A DNA stretch of 64,000 nt from assembly GCF_025966695.1 (NCBI RefSeq), contig NZ_JAOEIY010000001.1, positions 506,474 to 570,473 of the forward strand. Direction: 5' to 3'. Below, one piece after another: positions 51,922 to 60,961 of this stretch (its first letter is position 1; each line of letters begins with the position of its first letter). This stretch comes from Stutzerimonas sp. S1 (GTDB lineage Bacteria; Pseudomonadota; Gammaproteobacteria; Pseudomonadales; Pseudomonadaceae). Position numbers and translations under genes: made by a program. The notes beneath the pieces were generated by a model. That model ran no database searches, had not been told where the DNA came from, and saw only the letters and a list, made by a program, of their open reading frames with translations.

Positions 51922-52514
51922 TGCCTTTCACGCAACTGGTGCTGGCCAGCCACAACGCCGGCAAGCTCAAAGAACTTCAGGCCATGCTGGGCGACACCGT
52001 GCGTGTGCGCTCGATTGGCGAATTCAGTGACGTCGAGCCGGAAGAAACCGGCCTTTCCTTCGTCGAGAACGCCATCCTCAAGGCGCGCAATGCGGCAAGG
52101 ATTTCCGGGTTGCCGGCACTGGCCGACGACTCCGGGCTGGCGGTCGATGCGCTGGGCGGGGCGCCTGGCATCTACTCGGCGCGCTATGCCGACGGCCAGG
52201 GCGATGCAGCGAACAATGCCAAGCTGCTGCAGGTGCTGCAGGATGTGCCGGACGCCGAGCGCAGTGCGCAGTTCGTCTGCGCGCTGGCACTGGTGCGGCA
52301 TGCCGAGGATCCGCTGCCGATCATCTGCGAAGGTCTCTGGCACGGACGCATTCTGCATGCACCGCGCGGCGAACACGGCTTTGGCTATGACCCGCTGTTC
52401 TGGGTGCCCGAATGCGACTGTTCCAGCGCCGAGCTGCCGGCAGCCGAGAAGAACCAGCTCAGCCACCGCGCGCGTGCCATGTCCCTGCTCAAGCAGCGCT
52501 TGGGCATCGCGTGA
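51918..52514 (+). CDS. rdgB: XTP/dITP diphosphatase RdgB
   Basis: 198-residue house-cleaning pyrophosphatase that removes non-canonical purine nucleotides (dITP, XTP) before they reach [20 protein letters not shown] (nucleotide loop, about residue 8), [30 protein letters not shown] split over about 52-80 with the catalytic Asp, [20 protein letters not shown] (about 153) and LSHRARAM (about 180) are the family motifs. The ATG overlaps the DUF4426 stop; the next codon is also ATG. Its stop overlaps the hemW GTG start. Confidence 0.96.
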   Translation: MMPFTQLVLASHNAGKLKELQAMLGDTVRVRSIGEFSDVEPEETGLSFVENAILKARNAARISGLPALADDSGLAVDALGGAPGIYSARYADGQGDAANNAKLLQVLQDVPDAERSAQFVCALALVRHAEDPLPIICEGLWHGRILHAPRGEHGFGYDPLFWVPECDCSSAELPAAEKNQLSHRARAMSLLKQRLGIA

Positions 52515-53710
52515 TCATTGCCTCGGACACGGCAGCCAGAGCGGTATCCGGGCAACACCAAACGGCGCCGCTCGACCCGCTACCACCGCTGGCGGCGTAC
52601 GTGCATATCCCCTGGTGCGTGCGCAAATGCCCGTACTGCGACTTCAACTCCCACGCTGCCGGGCCCGAGCTGCCCGAGAGCGCCTATGTCGACGCGCTGC
52701 TGGCTGATCTTGAAGGCGACCTCGAGCATGTCCAAAGCCGCCGGCTGAATTCGATCTTCTTCGGCGGCGGCACGCCGAGCCTGTTCAGTGCCCGGGCGCT
52801 GGAGCGCATCCTCGCCGGGCTGGAGCGGCGGGTCGGCTTCGCCGATGACATCGAGATAACCCTGGAGGCTAATCCGGGTACCTTCGAACAGGCAAAATTC
52901 CGCGACTATCGCCAGCTCGGCATCAATCGCCTGTCGATCGGCGTGCAGAGCTTCCAGGCCGACAAGCTCAAGGCGCTGGGGCGCATCCACGACGGCGACG
53001 AGGCCATTCGCGCCGCCGACATGGCGCGCGCAGCCGGCTTCGACAATTTCAATCTGGACCTGATGCACGGCCTGCCACAGCAGAGCCTGGAGGACGCGCT
53101 GACGGATCTGCGCATCGCCATTGAGCAGCAGCCGACGCACCTGTCCTGGTACCAGCTGACCGTCGAGCCGAACACCGAGTTCTGGAGCCGGCCGCCGCAG
53201 CTGCCGGACGACGACATCCTCTGGGACATCCAGGAAGCCGGACGGGCGCTGCTTGCCGAACACGGCTATCGCCAGTACGAAACCTCGGCCTATGCGCAGC
53301 CCGGCCGGCAGGCCCGACACAACCTGAACTACTGGACCTTCGGCGACTTCCTCGGCATCGGCGCCGGCGCCCACGCCAAGCTCAGCCAGGCCGACGGGCG
53401 CATCCTGCGCAGCTGGAAGACCCGCGCGCCGAAGGATTATCTCGACCCGGGCAAACCCTTTCGCGCCGGTGAAAAGCAGCTGCTGGCGGACGAGCTGCCC
53501 TTCGAATTCCTGATGAATGTGCTGCGCCTCACCGACGGCGTGCCGGCGCTGCTGTTCACTCAACGCACCGGCTTGCCGCTGGACCTGCTCGCTGCCGGGC
53601 GGCGCGAGGCGGAAGCCCGGGGCCTGCTGGCAGCCGATCCGCAGCGTCTGGTCGCCACACCCAAAGGCCAGCTGTTTCTCAACGACCTGCTACAACTCTT
53701 CCTGCCCTAA
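52511..53710 (+). CDS. hemW: Radical SAM heme chaperone HemW
   Basis: 399-residue radical SAM protein related to HemN. The Fe-S cluster motif [13 protein letters not shown] lies at about residue 38, with [11 protein letters not shown] (about 80), EANPGTFEQ (about 118), [12 protein letters not shown] (about 137) and [11 protein letters not shown] (about 185). The C-terminal HemW domain is present. The extra Cys in CDF is typical of HemW, a heme chaperone, rather than coproporphyrinogen oxidase. The start is the GTG at 52511, overlapping the rdgB stop by 4 nt (GTGA). No in-frame ATG exists between there and the conserved domain, and an upstream ATG at 52412 lies deep in rdgB. Confidence 0.93.
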   Translation: MIIASDTAARAVSGQHQTAPLDPLPPLAAYVHIPWCVRKCPYCDFNSHAAGPELPESAYVDALLADLEGDLEHVQSRRLNSIFFGGGTPSLFSARALERILAGLERRVGFADDIEITLEANPGTFEQAKFRDYRQLGINRLSIGVQSFQADKLKALGRIHDGDEAIRAADMARAAGFDNFNLDLMHGLPQQSLEDALTDLRIAIEQQPTHLSWYQLTVEPNTEFWSRPPQLPDDDILWDIQEAGRALLAEHGYRQYETSAYAQPGRQARHNLNYWTFGDFLGIGAGAHAKLSQADGRILRSWKTRAPKDYLDPGKPFRAGEKQLLADELPFEFLMNVLRLTDGVPALLFTQRTGLPLDLLAAGRREAEARGLLAADPQRLVATPKGQLFLNDLLQLFLP

Positions 53711-53719
53711 GGACACCGC

Positions 53720-54043
53720 ATGGATTTGCTACTCGACCTGATCGCCAGCCTGTCGCGCTGGAGCCGCAGTCACCTGTCGGACATCTCGCTGGCGATCATG
53801 GCCACGCTGTTCGTACTGTTCGGCCCGGCACTCAATGCCTGGGTGCAGAAGAACATCGGCGGGCTGAATTTCGTCCTGCGCACGCTGCTGTTCGTGATCT
53901 TCTGCGCAATCGTCTACGGCCTCGGCATCATCTACCTGAGCCCCTGGCTTGCGAAGGGACTGGCGCAGTTCAACAACTACACCCTGGCACCGGTATTGTT
54001 GCTGGTGCTGTTCATCATCGGTGTGATTGCCGATCGCAACTGA
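53720..54043 (+). CDS. DUF3392 family membrane protein
   Basis: 107-residue inner-membrane protein with three hydrophobic helices (SLAIMATLFVLFGPALNAWV, LRTLLFVIFCAIVYGLGIIY, LAPVLLLVLFIIGVIADRN) after an amphipathic N-terminus. It matches the DUF3392 family in size and in WVQKNIGGLNFVLRTLLF. Function unknown. AAGGA ribosome site 5 nt before the ATG, 9 nt after hemW. It is the last gene of the metX-metW-DUF4426-rdgB-hemW run and is followed by a strong terminator. Confidence 0.9.
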   Translation: MDLLLDLIASLSRWSRSHLSDISLAIMATLFVLFGPALNAWVQKNIGGLNFVLRTLLFVIFCAIVYGLGIIYLSPWLAKGLAQFNNYTLAPVLLLVLFIIGVIADRN

Positions 54044-54063
54044 GCACGGCGTCGGCCGTCATG

Positions 54064-54090
54064 AAAACGCCGCCCGAGGGCGGCGTTTTT
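54064..54090. terminator. Bidirectional rho-independent terminator
   Basis: AAAACGCCGCCC-GA-GGGCGGCGTTTTT between the DUF3392 gene and the convergent DUF1329 gene. The stem and flanks are nearly the same as those after rhlE. Confidence 0.93.
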
Positions 54091-54103
54091 CGTTGCACGC
54101 GAC

Positions 54104-55444
54104 TCAGTTGGCGCCACGCCGCAGCGCCTGCGGCGAGAAGTCGTGGGGGCTCAGGCGCACGCCGAAGTCGTACATCGGCTCGCCGTTGTCCAGTCCATCG
54201 ACGAAGTAGTTGCCATCCTTGAGGTGATACAGCGTCTCCAGGGTGCTGTTGAACATCGGCACCTCGTAATAGCTGATCGGATGGCTTTCCTGCAGACCGA
54301 TCAGCTGGCCGCCGTCATCGAACAGGTCCACCGCGAGAATCTGCCAGCTGTCCTCGTCGAGGTAGAAGCGCCGCTTGGCGTAGGGATGGGTGAAGCCGGT
54401 GCGCAGAGTTGCCTCGACCACCCACACGCGATGCAGCTCGTAACGCAGCAGCTCGGGATTGAGCGTGCGCGGCAGCACGATGTCATCGTAGGGAATGCCC
54501 TGCTGATGCACCGCGTAGCTGTTGTAGGGCATCAGCATCTCGCGCTTGCCGAGCAGCTGCCAGTCGTAGCGGTCCGGCGCGCCGTTGAACGAATCGACCA
54601 CGTCGGCAGTGGCCAGGCCACTGGTATCCGGCTGCACCGAATCGTAGGCCAGCGACGGCAAACGGCGGACTCGGCGATCCCCCGGACTGTAGCGCCAGGC
54701 CTTGCGGGTGGTCAGCACCTGATCCATCGGGTCCTGTACCACCAGCGAGGTGCCGGCCAGCTTGGCTGGTGCGGTCACCCGGTACTTGTAGTACAGCAGG
54801 GTGTTGTTCAGATCACCCTGCTCCATGCCCTCGCGGTTGTAGACGTAATACACGTGACGATCGCGCTTGATGTAATTGGCACGGCCGCCGATCACCACCG
54901 CCTGGTGGTTGATCATGTGGGTCTGCTCGCCCTTGTAGTGCAGCACGTGGTTCCAGATCGCTTCCATGCCGTTCTGCGGCAATGGGAAGGGAATGCCGGC
55001 CGCCGCGCCCTGGATACCGTTACCGTTGGCGATCAGCTCGGCGGACTGCGCATTGGCGCGGGTCGCCTCATAGATGCGCTGCGGTGCGGCGGCACTGCGG
55101 CGAGTCGGGAATACACGCAGGTGGAAATCGGGATAACGCTCAAGCAGCGCGGCGAGGCCCTCGGGTAGCCGCTCGGCATGCTCGGCGAGGTTGTTCTTGT
55201 CGACGCGGTAGAGCAGCGGGTCGTCGGCAAACGGATCAGGATGGTGCATGCCCGGCTCATAACCGGCCGGCGGAGTGACACCGCCGGTCCAGGCCGGAAT
55301 GGTCCCGGCAGCGTTGCCCGGTCGTTCCGCACCGAGCGGCGTGAGGTCCTGCCCCAGGCGCGCGGCCTGGCTGGCATCCACCTTGGCCTGCGCCTGCCAA
55401 CTGGCACAGGCTGCCAGCAACAGCACTCCAATCTTCACGTACAT
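54104..55444 (-). CDS. DUF1329 domain exported protein
   Basis: 446 residues with a Sec signal peptide (IGVLLLAACASWQAQAK; cleavage after AQA is likely, and the Cys lacks a clean lipobox). The mature protein is of the DUF1329 type (outer-membrane lipoprotein-sorting fold, LolB/LppX-like). It opens with GQDLTPLGAERPGNAAGTIP, a family hallmark, and has RYSPGDRRVRRLPSLAYDS (about residue 255) and RRFYLDEDSWQILAVDLFD (about 365). In pseudomonads such proteins often accompany RND transporters of the MMPL/HpnN class or steroid and alkane metabolism; no such neighbour is present here. AAGGGGG lies 7 nt before the ATG. The 165 bp towards trmB hold nothing I recognise. Confidence 0.87.
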   Translation of the reverse strand: MYVKIGVLLLAACASWQAQAKVDASQAARLGQDLTPLGAERPGNAAGTIPAWTGGVTPPAGYEPGMHHPDPFADDPLLYRVDKNNLAEHAERLPEGLAALLERYPDFHLRVFPTRRSAAAPQRIYEATRANAQSAELIANGNGIQGAAAGIPFPLPQNGMEAIWNHVLHYKGEQTHMINHQAVVIGGRANYIKRDRHVYYVYNREGMEQGDLNNTLLYYKYRVTAPAKLAGTSLVVQDPMDQVLTTRKAWRYSPGDRRVRRLPSLAYDSVQPDTSGLATADVVDSFNGAPDRYDWQLLGKREMLMPYNSYAVHQQGIPYDDIVLPRTLNPELLRYELHRVWVVEATLRTGFTHPYAKRRFYLDEDSWQILAVDLFDDGGQLIGLQESHPISYYEVPMFNSTLETLYHLKDGNYFVDGLDNGEPMYDFGVRLSPHDFSPQALRRGAN

Positions 55445-55609
55445 CGTCTATCCCCCTTGCGGCGGACGACGATTGGCTGTGCGCGTATGCAGGCCCGCCG
55501 CCATCCGCTGGCGTTGTTTTGTCGGTTTGGGCAGGCAAGCCATCCTGGCGCGGCGCTTTCCTACGGCCGCTTCGATGCGGCTCTATGGATACGGGCGTCG
55601 CGCGTCACT

Positions 55610-56311
55610 TCAATCGACGCGCTGGAACTTCAGGTCCCAGACACCGTGGCCAAGACGCTCGCCACGGCGCTCGAACTTGGTCACCGGGCGCTCTTCGGGC
55701 CGCGGCACGAAACGCCCGTCAGCAGCCAGATTGCGATAGCCCGGTGCCGCGCTCATCACCTCGAGCATGTGTTCGGCATAGGGCTCCCAGTCGGTGGCCA
55801 TATGCAGCACGCCGCCGATCTTGAGTTTCTGCCGAATCAGCTCAGCAAAAGCTGGTTGCACGATACGGCGCTTATGGTGCCGGCTTTTGTGCCAAGGATC
55901 GGGGAAAAACAGCAGAACCCGATCGAGACTGGCGTCGGCGACGCATTCACGCAAGACCTCGAGCGCGTCGCAACTGTAGACGCGCACATTCTGCAGATTT
56001 TGTGACAGAAGTCCGCTCAGCAGCGCCCCCACCCCCGGCTTGTGCACTTCGACGCCGATGAAATCCTGCTCCGGCGCCGCCGCGGCCATCTCCAACGTGG
56101 AGTGCCCCATGCCAAAGCCGATCTCGAAGGTACGCGGCGCGCAGCGACCAAAGACCTGATCGAAATCGCGCATGCCATCCGCCAGTTCCAGGCCGAACTT
56201 CGGCCAGCCCTGCTCGAGGCCGCGCTGCTGGCCGAGAGTGGTGCGCCCGGCGCGCATCACGAAGCTCTTGATGGTGCGCCGGTGCTCGGGCGCGGGAGTC
56301 TGCTCTGTCAT
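55610..56311 (-). CDS. trmB: tRNA (guanine-46-N7)-methyltransferase
   Basis: 233-residue SAM-dependent tRNA m7G46 methyltransferase. [15 protein letters not shown] (SAM loop, about residue 65), [15 protein letters not shown] (about 90), [20 protein letters not shown] (catalytic loop, about 137) and a C-terminal [19 protein letters not shown] are diagnostic of TrmB. An N-terminal basic segment, [15 protein letters not shown], is also conserved. It lies 65 nt downstream of thiG, behind the thiG terminator, which may reduce read-through from thiSG. Confidence 0.96.
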   Translation of the reverse strand: MTEQTPAPEHRRTIKSFVMRAGRTTLGQQRGLEQGWPKFGLELADGMRDFDQVFGRCAPRTFEIGFGMGHSTLEMAAAAPEQDFIGVEVHKPGVGALLSGLLSQNLQNVRVYSCDALEVLRECVADASLDRVLLFFPDPWHKSRHHKRRIVQPAFAELIRQKLKIGGVLHMATDWEPYAEHMLEVMSAAPGYRNLAADGRFVPRPEERPVTKFERRGERLGHGVWDLKFQRVD

Positions 56312-56327
56312 GGTGTACCTGCGAGAA

Positions 56328-56364
56328 ATAAAAAAGCCGGTCCCGACCCGATGTCAGGACCGGC
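56328..56364 (-). terminator. Rho-independent terminator after thiG
   Basis: On the minus strand GCCGGTCC-N13-GGACCGGC is followed by TTTTTTATTTC. It starts 12 nt after the thiG stop and lies just before trmB, so thiSG and trmB are probably separate or attenuated units. Confidence 0.9.
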
Positions 56365-56376
56365 CACGAAGCGTTG

Positions 56377-57171
56377 TCAGCGAATCAGCCCTTCCAGGGG
56401 CGACGAAGCGCTGGCATAGAGTTTCTTCGGCATGCGCCCGGCGAGATAGGCCAGGCGCCCGGCCTCGATGGCGTACTTCATCGCCTGGGCCATCAGCACC
56501 GGATTCTGCGCATGGGCGATGGCGCTGTTCATCAGCACCGCCTCGCAGCCCAGCTCCATGGCGATGGTGGCATCGGATGCGGTGCCGACGCCGGCATCCA
56601 CCAGCACCGGCACGGTCGCCTCCTCGAGGATGATGCGCAGGTTGTACGGATTGCAGATGCCCAGGCCGGTGCCGATCAGGCCGGCCAGCGGCATCACTGC
56701 AATGCAGCCCATCTCGGCCAGCTGGCGAGCGATGATCGGGTCGTCGCTGGTGTAGACCATCACGTCGAAGCCATCCTTGATCAGTACTTCGGCGGCCTTG
56801 AGCGTCTCGATCACGTTGGGGAACAGGGTCTTCTGGTCGGCCAGCACTTCCAGCTTGACCAGCTTGTGGCCATCGAGCAGTTCGCGCGCCAGGCGGCAGG
56901 TGCGCACCGCATCCTCGGCGGTGAAGCAGCCGGCGGTGTTCGGCAGGATGGTGTAGCGCTCCGGGCTGATCACGTCGAGCAGATTCGGCTCATCGGGATT
57001 CTGGCCGATGTTGGTGCGGCGCACGGCGACGGTGACGATTTCGGCGCCGGAAGCTTCGATGGCCGCGCGCGTCTCCTCAAGGTCCTTGTACTTGCCGGTA
57101 CCGACCAGCAGGCGTGACTGATAGGTGCGACCGGCCAGGGTGAAAGGCTTGTCGTTCGGAACTGGGCGCAT
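56377..57171 (-). CDS. thiG: Thiazole synthase
   Basis: 264-residue TIM-barrel enzyme that makes the thiazole phosphate of thiamine from DXP, dehydroglycine and ThiS-thiocarboxylate. [16 protein letters not shown] near the N-terminus, [14 protein letters not shown], the Schiff-base Lys in [14 protein letters not shown] (about residue 108), [16 protein letters not shown] (about 160), [14 protein letters not shown] and [20 protein letters not shown] are intact. The start was set at the ATG giving [10 protein letters not shown]; upstream in-frame codons overlap the thiS region without family similarity. It follows thiS by 79 nt on the same strand. Confidence 0.96.
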   Translation of the reverse strand: MRPVPNDKPFTLAGRTYQSRLLVGTGKYKDLEETRAAIEASGAEIVTVAVRRTNIGQNPDEPNLLDVISPERYTILPNTAGCFTAEDAVRTCRLARELLDGHKLVKLEVLADQKTLFPNVIETLKAAEVLIKDGFDVMVYTSDDPIIARQLAEMGCIAVMPLAGLIGTGLGICNPYNLRIILEEATVPVLVDAGVGTASDATIAMELGCEAVLMNSAIAHAQNPVLMAQAMKYAIEAGRLAYLAGRMPKKLYASASSPLEGLIR

Positions 57172-57250
57172 GGGAAATCCTCGTCGGACGTGTTGCAGCA
57201 GACTGGACGCCGCACTGGCGGCGCAATTCGGTAATGGAGTGCGGACCGGG

Positions 57251-57451
57251 CTAGCCGCCACCGATGGCGTGCACCACTTCAACATGGTCGCCTTCGCGGA
57301 GCTCGGTGGAAGCATGCGCGCTGCGCGGAACGATATCGCGGTTGAGTTCGACAGCCAGGCGTCGGCCGGTCAGTTCCAGCCGCGCCAGCAGCTCAGCCAC
57401 CGTCTCGCCGGCGGGCAGCTCGTAGGGTTCGCCATTCAACTGAATCTGCAT
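57251..57451 (-). CDS. thiS: Sulfur carrier protein ThiS
   Basis: 66-residue ubiquitin-fold sulfur carrier ending in the required Gly-Gly ([10 protein letters not shown]). Strands [15 protein letters not shown] and [15 protein letters not shown] are typical. The C-terminal Gly is thiocarboxylated and donates sulfur to ThiG, whose gene is next. A longer in-frame reading exists upstream, but MQIQLNGE gives the canonical length. No TPP riboswitch is visible in the 85 bp before it. Confidence 0.94.
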   Translation of the reverse strand: MQIQLNGEPYELPAGETVAELLARLELTGRRLAVELNRDIVPRSAHASTELREGDHVEVVHAIGGG

Positions 57452-57536
57452 AGGATCGCCGCCATTGCGAAGGGGACGGCATTCTAGCCCGAACCACCGA
57501 TGCGACCAAGGCGAAGGCCGCGGCCGTTCGTCCCGC

Positions 57537-57911
57537 TCAGCTGCGTATACGCCAGCCAGCCAGTGCCAGGCAGAGCCAGCCAGCCAGGAAGGCCGTGCCA
57601 CCCAGCGGCGTGATGACACCCAGCTTGCCGACGCCACTCAGGGTCAGCAGATAGAGGCTGCCGGAGAACAGCACGACGCCGGCGCAGAACAACGCTCCGG
57701 CGGCGGTCAGCAGACGACTGGGCGCGTGCAGCCCCAGCAGCGCCACGCCGAACAGCGCCAGCGCATGAATCAGTTGGTACTGCACGCCGGTCTGGAAAAT
57801 CGCCAGGTAAGCGGCGCTCAAGCTGGCCTTGAGACCGTGGGCGGCAAAGGCGCCAAGTGCGACGCCGCTGAAGCCGAACAGAGCGGCAAGCACGAGATAA
57901 GAACGAATCAT
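57537..57911 (-). CDS. DUF423 family membrane protein
   Basis: 124-residue inner-membrane protein with four hydrophobic helices. The [16 protein letters not shown] segment (about residue 13), [15 protein letters not shown] (about 45), [11 protein letters not shown] (about 83) and [19 protein letters not shown] (about 98) are DUF423/YgdD landmarks. Function unknown. It is divergent from mtgA, with 68 bp between the starts, and this DUF423-mtgA pairing is conserved in pseudomonads. Confidence 0.92.
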   Translation of the reverse strand: MIRSYLVLAALFGFSGVALGAFAAHGLKASLSAAYLAIFQTGVQYQLIHALALFGVALLGLHAPSRLLTAAGALFCAGVVLFSGSLYLLTLSGVGKLGVITPLGGTAFLAGWLCLALAGWRIRS

Positions 57912-57943
57912 GCCCTTTTCCGGTCGATGGCTTTAGGGGTCGC

Positions 57944-57949
57944 TATAAT
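57944..57949 (+). promoter_or_regulatory. -10 element of a probable mtgA promoter
   Basis: A perfect TATAAT lies 30 nt before the mtgA ATG in the short divergent region. No good -35 is found at 16-18 bp (CGGTCG at 57921 is the 17-bp candidate), so the promoter is either weak or activator-assisted. Confidence 0.45.
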
Positions 57950-57979
57950 GCCCGCTCTTTTTGCCCACGACCACGTCCC

Positions 57980-58708
57980 ATGCTCCGCTCTCTGCTGCGT
58001 CGCTCGTTCAAGCTGCTGCTCTGGCTCGCCGCCCTCTCGGCGGTGCTGGTCCTGCTGCTGCGCTGGGTGCCGCCGCCGTTCACCGCGCTGATGGTCGAAC
58101 GCAAGATCGAGTCCTGGACCACCGGCGAGCCCATCGACCTGCAACGCGACTGGCGCCCCTGGCGCGAGCTGCCGGACGATCTGAAGATGGCGGTGATCGC
58201 CGCAGAGGACCAGAAGTTCGCCGGGCACTGGGGCTTCGACATCGCCGCGATCCGCGCCGCCTTCAGCCACAACGCCAGCGGCGGCTCGCTGCGTGGCGCC
58301 TCCACCTTGAGCCAGCAGGTTGCGAAGAACCTGTTTCTCTGGTCCGGCCGTAGCTGGCTCCGCAAGGGCATGGAGGTCTGGTTCACCGCCTTGATCGAGC
58401 TGCTGTGGCCAAAACAGCGGATTCTCGAGGTCTACCTCAACAGCGTGGAATGGGGTTCGGGGATTTTCGGTGCGGAAGCCGCCGCGCGCCATCACTTCGG
58501 CGTCCGCGCGCCCTACCTGTCGAGCCGTCAGGCCAGCCTGCTGGCCGCGGTGCTACCGAACCCGCGACAATGGAGCGCTGGCAAACCCAGCAGCCATGTG
58601 AACAATCGCGCCGCCTGGATTCGCCAACAGGTACGCCAGCTTGGTGGCAGCCACTACCTGCAGCGACTCGAAGCCGACCGCCCCAGTTGGTGGCCGGCAT
58701 GGCTGTGA
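57980..58708 (+). CDS. mtgA: Monofunctional peptidoglycan glycosyltransferase
   Basis: 242-residue GT51 transglycosylase that polymerises lipid II into glycan strands, anchored by one N-terminal helix ([19 protein letters not shown], about residues 12-30). Catalytic Glu in [16 protein letters not shown] (about residue 75), [16 protein letters not shown] (about 112), [18 protein letters not shown] with the second Glu (about 133) and [20 protein letters not shown] (split, about 152) are all present. No transpeptidase domain follows, as expected for MtgA. Confidence 0.96.
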   Translation: MLRSLLRRSFKLLLWLAALSAVLVLLLRWVPPPFTALMVERKIESWTTGEPIDLQRDWRPWRELPDDLKMAVIAAEDQKFAGHWGFDIAAIRAAFSHNASGGSLRGASTLSQQVAKNLFLWSGRSWLRKGMEVWFTALIELLWPKQRILEVYLNSVEWGSGIFGAEAAARHHFGVRAPYLSSRQASLLAAVLPNPRQWSAGKPSSHVNNRAAWIRQQVRQLGGSHYLQRLEADRPSWWPAWL

Positions 58709-58850
58709 AGCAACCGGACCAATGGCGTGACATCAGCTGACCTGCCTGCGTCTAGTTGCGCAGCTTCTGCTCAACGGATTGAGTTCCCGACACCACAGCG
58801 CACCCTGTGGTTTTTTCGTGCAGCATCTTGAACGGATCCGTAAGCAGGAT

Positions 58851-60773
58851 ATGAATACGCCTCTCCTCCGGCTGAGCCTGGGTTACTTCTCCCTAGCAAT
58901 GCTGTGGATTCTGATCAGCGACCCGCTACTGCGGCTGCTGACCCACGGCCAGGACGCCAGGTGGCAAACCGCCAAGGGCGCGCTGTTCGTGGTAATCACC
59001 AGCGTGCTGCTGTATCTGCTCGGACGCCAGTACTTCCGCCGGGTCGCCGAGCAGCAACAGGCTCAGCGCCGACAGGAAAGCAGCCTGCGCCAGGCCGCCG
59101 CGGTCTTCGACAGCACCCAGGAGGGCGTACTGGTGACCGATCCCCAGCAGCGCATCGTGCACGTCAATCCTGCCTTCAGCCGCATCACCGGCTACAGCAT
59201 CGACGAGGTGCTCGGCCAGACACCCAAACTGTTCGCCTCCGGCAAGCACGACGCGCAGTTCTATCTGGACATGTGGCAGGCGCTACGCAGCGACGGCGTC
59301 TGGAGCGGCGAAATCTGGAACCGCCGCAAGAGCGGCGAGGTGTATCCGCAATGGCAGAACCTGCGCTGCATCCATGACGATCAGGGCGAGGTCAGCCATT
59401 ACGTGGCGGTGTTCTCCGACCTCTCCGCACTCAAGCAGTCGCGCGAGGAGCTGGAACAGCTGGCGCACTACGATCCGTTGGTGCAGCTGCCGAACCGCCT
59501 GTTGTTCAGCGAGCGCGCCAAGCAGGATATCGAGCGTGCCCGTACGCTCAAGCGCGGCGGCGCGATGCTGCTGATCGACCTCGACCACTTCAAGAACATC
59601 AACGAAAGCCTGGGCCACAGCCTGGGTGACGCGCTGCTGCAGGCAGTCGCCAAGCGACTGGGTGAGCATCTGAAGGAGGGCATGACGCTGGCGCGCCTGG
59701 GTGGCGACGAGTTCGCCCTGCTCTGCGAGGACTGCAGTGCCAACCAGGCGGCGGCGCTCGCATTGCGCATTCTCGACTCACTGAACGCCCCCTTCCACCT
59801 CGGCGGTACCGATCTGTTCAGCAGCGCCAGCGTCGGCATCGCGCTCTACCCCTACCCGACCAATGTGCAGGACGTCGAGCAGCTGATGCGCAACGCCGAT
59901 TCCGCGCTGTTCAAGGCTAAAAACAGCGGGCGTTCGACCTATGCCTTCTACTCAGAAGAGCTGACCAGCCAGGCGCGCCAGCGTGTCGCCCTCGCCACCG
60001 CACTGCGCCAGGCACTGGAACAGCAGCAGCTGCAAGTGCATTACCAGGCGATCTACGACCTGCCGCACGGCACGATCGTCGGGTTCGAGGCACTGGTGCG
60101 CTGGCACCATCCGGAACAGGGGCCGATCTCGCCGGCGACGTTCATTCCCATCGCCGAGGACAGTGGGCTGATCAACAGCATCGACCGCTGGGTGATGACG
60201 CAGGCCTGTCAGCAGATGCGGACCTGGCTGACCGAGGGCCGGCCGGTGCGCTTCATCGCGGTCAATGTTTCCAGCCGCATGTTCGGGCATGGCGAACTGG
60301 ATCTGCAGGTGGCAACCATCCTCGCCGAAACCGGCCTGGCAGCGAAGCACCTGGAACTGGAGATCACTGAAAGCGCGATGATGCAGGACCCGGACGGCGC
60401 CATCGAACTGTTGGCGCGGTTGCGCGCGCTCGGTGTGCATCTGGCCATCGACGACTTCGGTACCGGCCATTCGTCGCTGCTACGCTTGAAGCGCATGAAC
60501 GTGCACAAGCTGAAGATCGATCAGGGTTTCGTCCGCGGCCTGCCGGACAATCGCGAGGACGCGGCGATCACCCGCTCGGTCATCAGCCTGGCGCGCAACC
60601 TCGGACTGCAGGTCGTCGCCGAGGGCATCGAACAGCCGCAACAGGCGGCGTTCCTGCTGGAGCATGGCTGCGACTATGGCCAGGGCTTCGGTTTCGCCCG
60701 TCCGCAGGCTTCCGACGATATCGACTGGCAGAGCAGTGGCATGGAGTACGGCCAGCATTCGCTTGTTCGCTGA
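58851..60773 (+). CDS. Membrane PAS-GGDEF-EAL protein (c-di-GMP turnover)
   Basis: 640 residues. Two N-terminal helices (LGYFSLAMLWILISDPLL, about 10-27; ALFVVITSVLLYLLG, about 45-60) anchor it with a tiny periplasmic loop. A PAS domain follows (about 80-200; GVLVTDPQQRIVHVNPAFSR, GYSIDEVLGQ), then GGDEF (intact RLGGDEFALL, about 280) and EAL (GFEALVRWHH about 412, ITESAMMQDP, DDFGTGHSSL, KIDQGFVRGLP, VAEGIEQ). Both active sites look complete, so it may make or degrade c-di-GMP; the net activity cannot be read. ATG at 58851 has AGGA too close for an ideal ribosome site; a TTG at 58779 is an alternative. It lies between mtgA and a sensor kinase gene. Confidence 0.9.
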   Translation: MNTPLLRLSLGYFSLAMLWILISDPLLRLLTHGQDARWQTAKGALFVVITSVLLYLLGRQYFRRVAEQQQAQRRQESSLRQAAAVFDSTQEGVLVTDPQQRIVHVNPAFSRITGYSIDEVLGQTPKLFASGKHDAQFYLDMWQALRSDGVWSGEIWNRRKSGEVYPQWQNLRCIHDDQGEVSHYVAVFSDLSALKQSREELEQLAHYDPLVQLPNRLLFSERAKQDIERARTLKRGGAMLLIDLDHFKNINESLGHSLGDALLQAVAKRLGEHLKEGMTLARLGGDEFALLCEDCSANQAAALALRILDSLNAPFHLGGTDLFSSASVGIALYPYPTNVQDVEQLMRNADSALFKAKNSGRSTYAFYSEELTSQARQRVALATALRQALEQQQLQVHYQAIYDLPHGTIVGFEALVRWHHPEQGPISPATFIPIAEDSGLINSIDRWVMTQACQQMRTWLTEGRPVRFIAVNVSSRMFGHGELDLQVATILAETGLAAKHLELEITESAMMQDPDGAIELLARLRALGVHLAIDDFGTGHSSLLRLKRMNVHKLKIDQGFVRGLPDNREDAAITRSVISLARNLGLQVVAEGIEQPQQAAFLLEHGCDYGQGFGFARPQASDDIDWQSSGMEYGQHSLVR

Positions 60774-60961
60774 GCCGAATATCAGATTGCCAGCACGACA
60801 GGTAGGCATTCCCGCGCCAGTGCTCTACCCTGCGCAACAAGGCAGCCGCCCATAGGCGCATCGACACCTAGCCGTAGCCTGGCTGGCGACAGACATCAGG
60901 CGTTTCCCTGAAACACCGGCGATTGGCCGCTGAATTCGTCTCTATTCGCGCCCTGCGGCGC

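Noticed and set aside
52412..52510. An N-terminal extension of HemW from an ATG inside rdgB
   Set aside because: The added residues are Arg/Pro/Ala-rich shadow of rdgB codons. The GTG at 52511 gives the usual stop-start overlap.
57452..57536. TPP riboswitch upstream of thiS
   Set aside because: No CTGAGA or other THI-box strings occur in the 85 bp before thiS.
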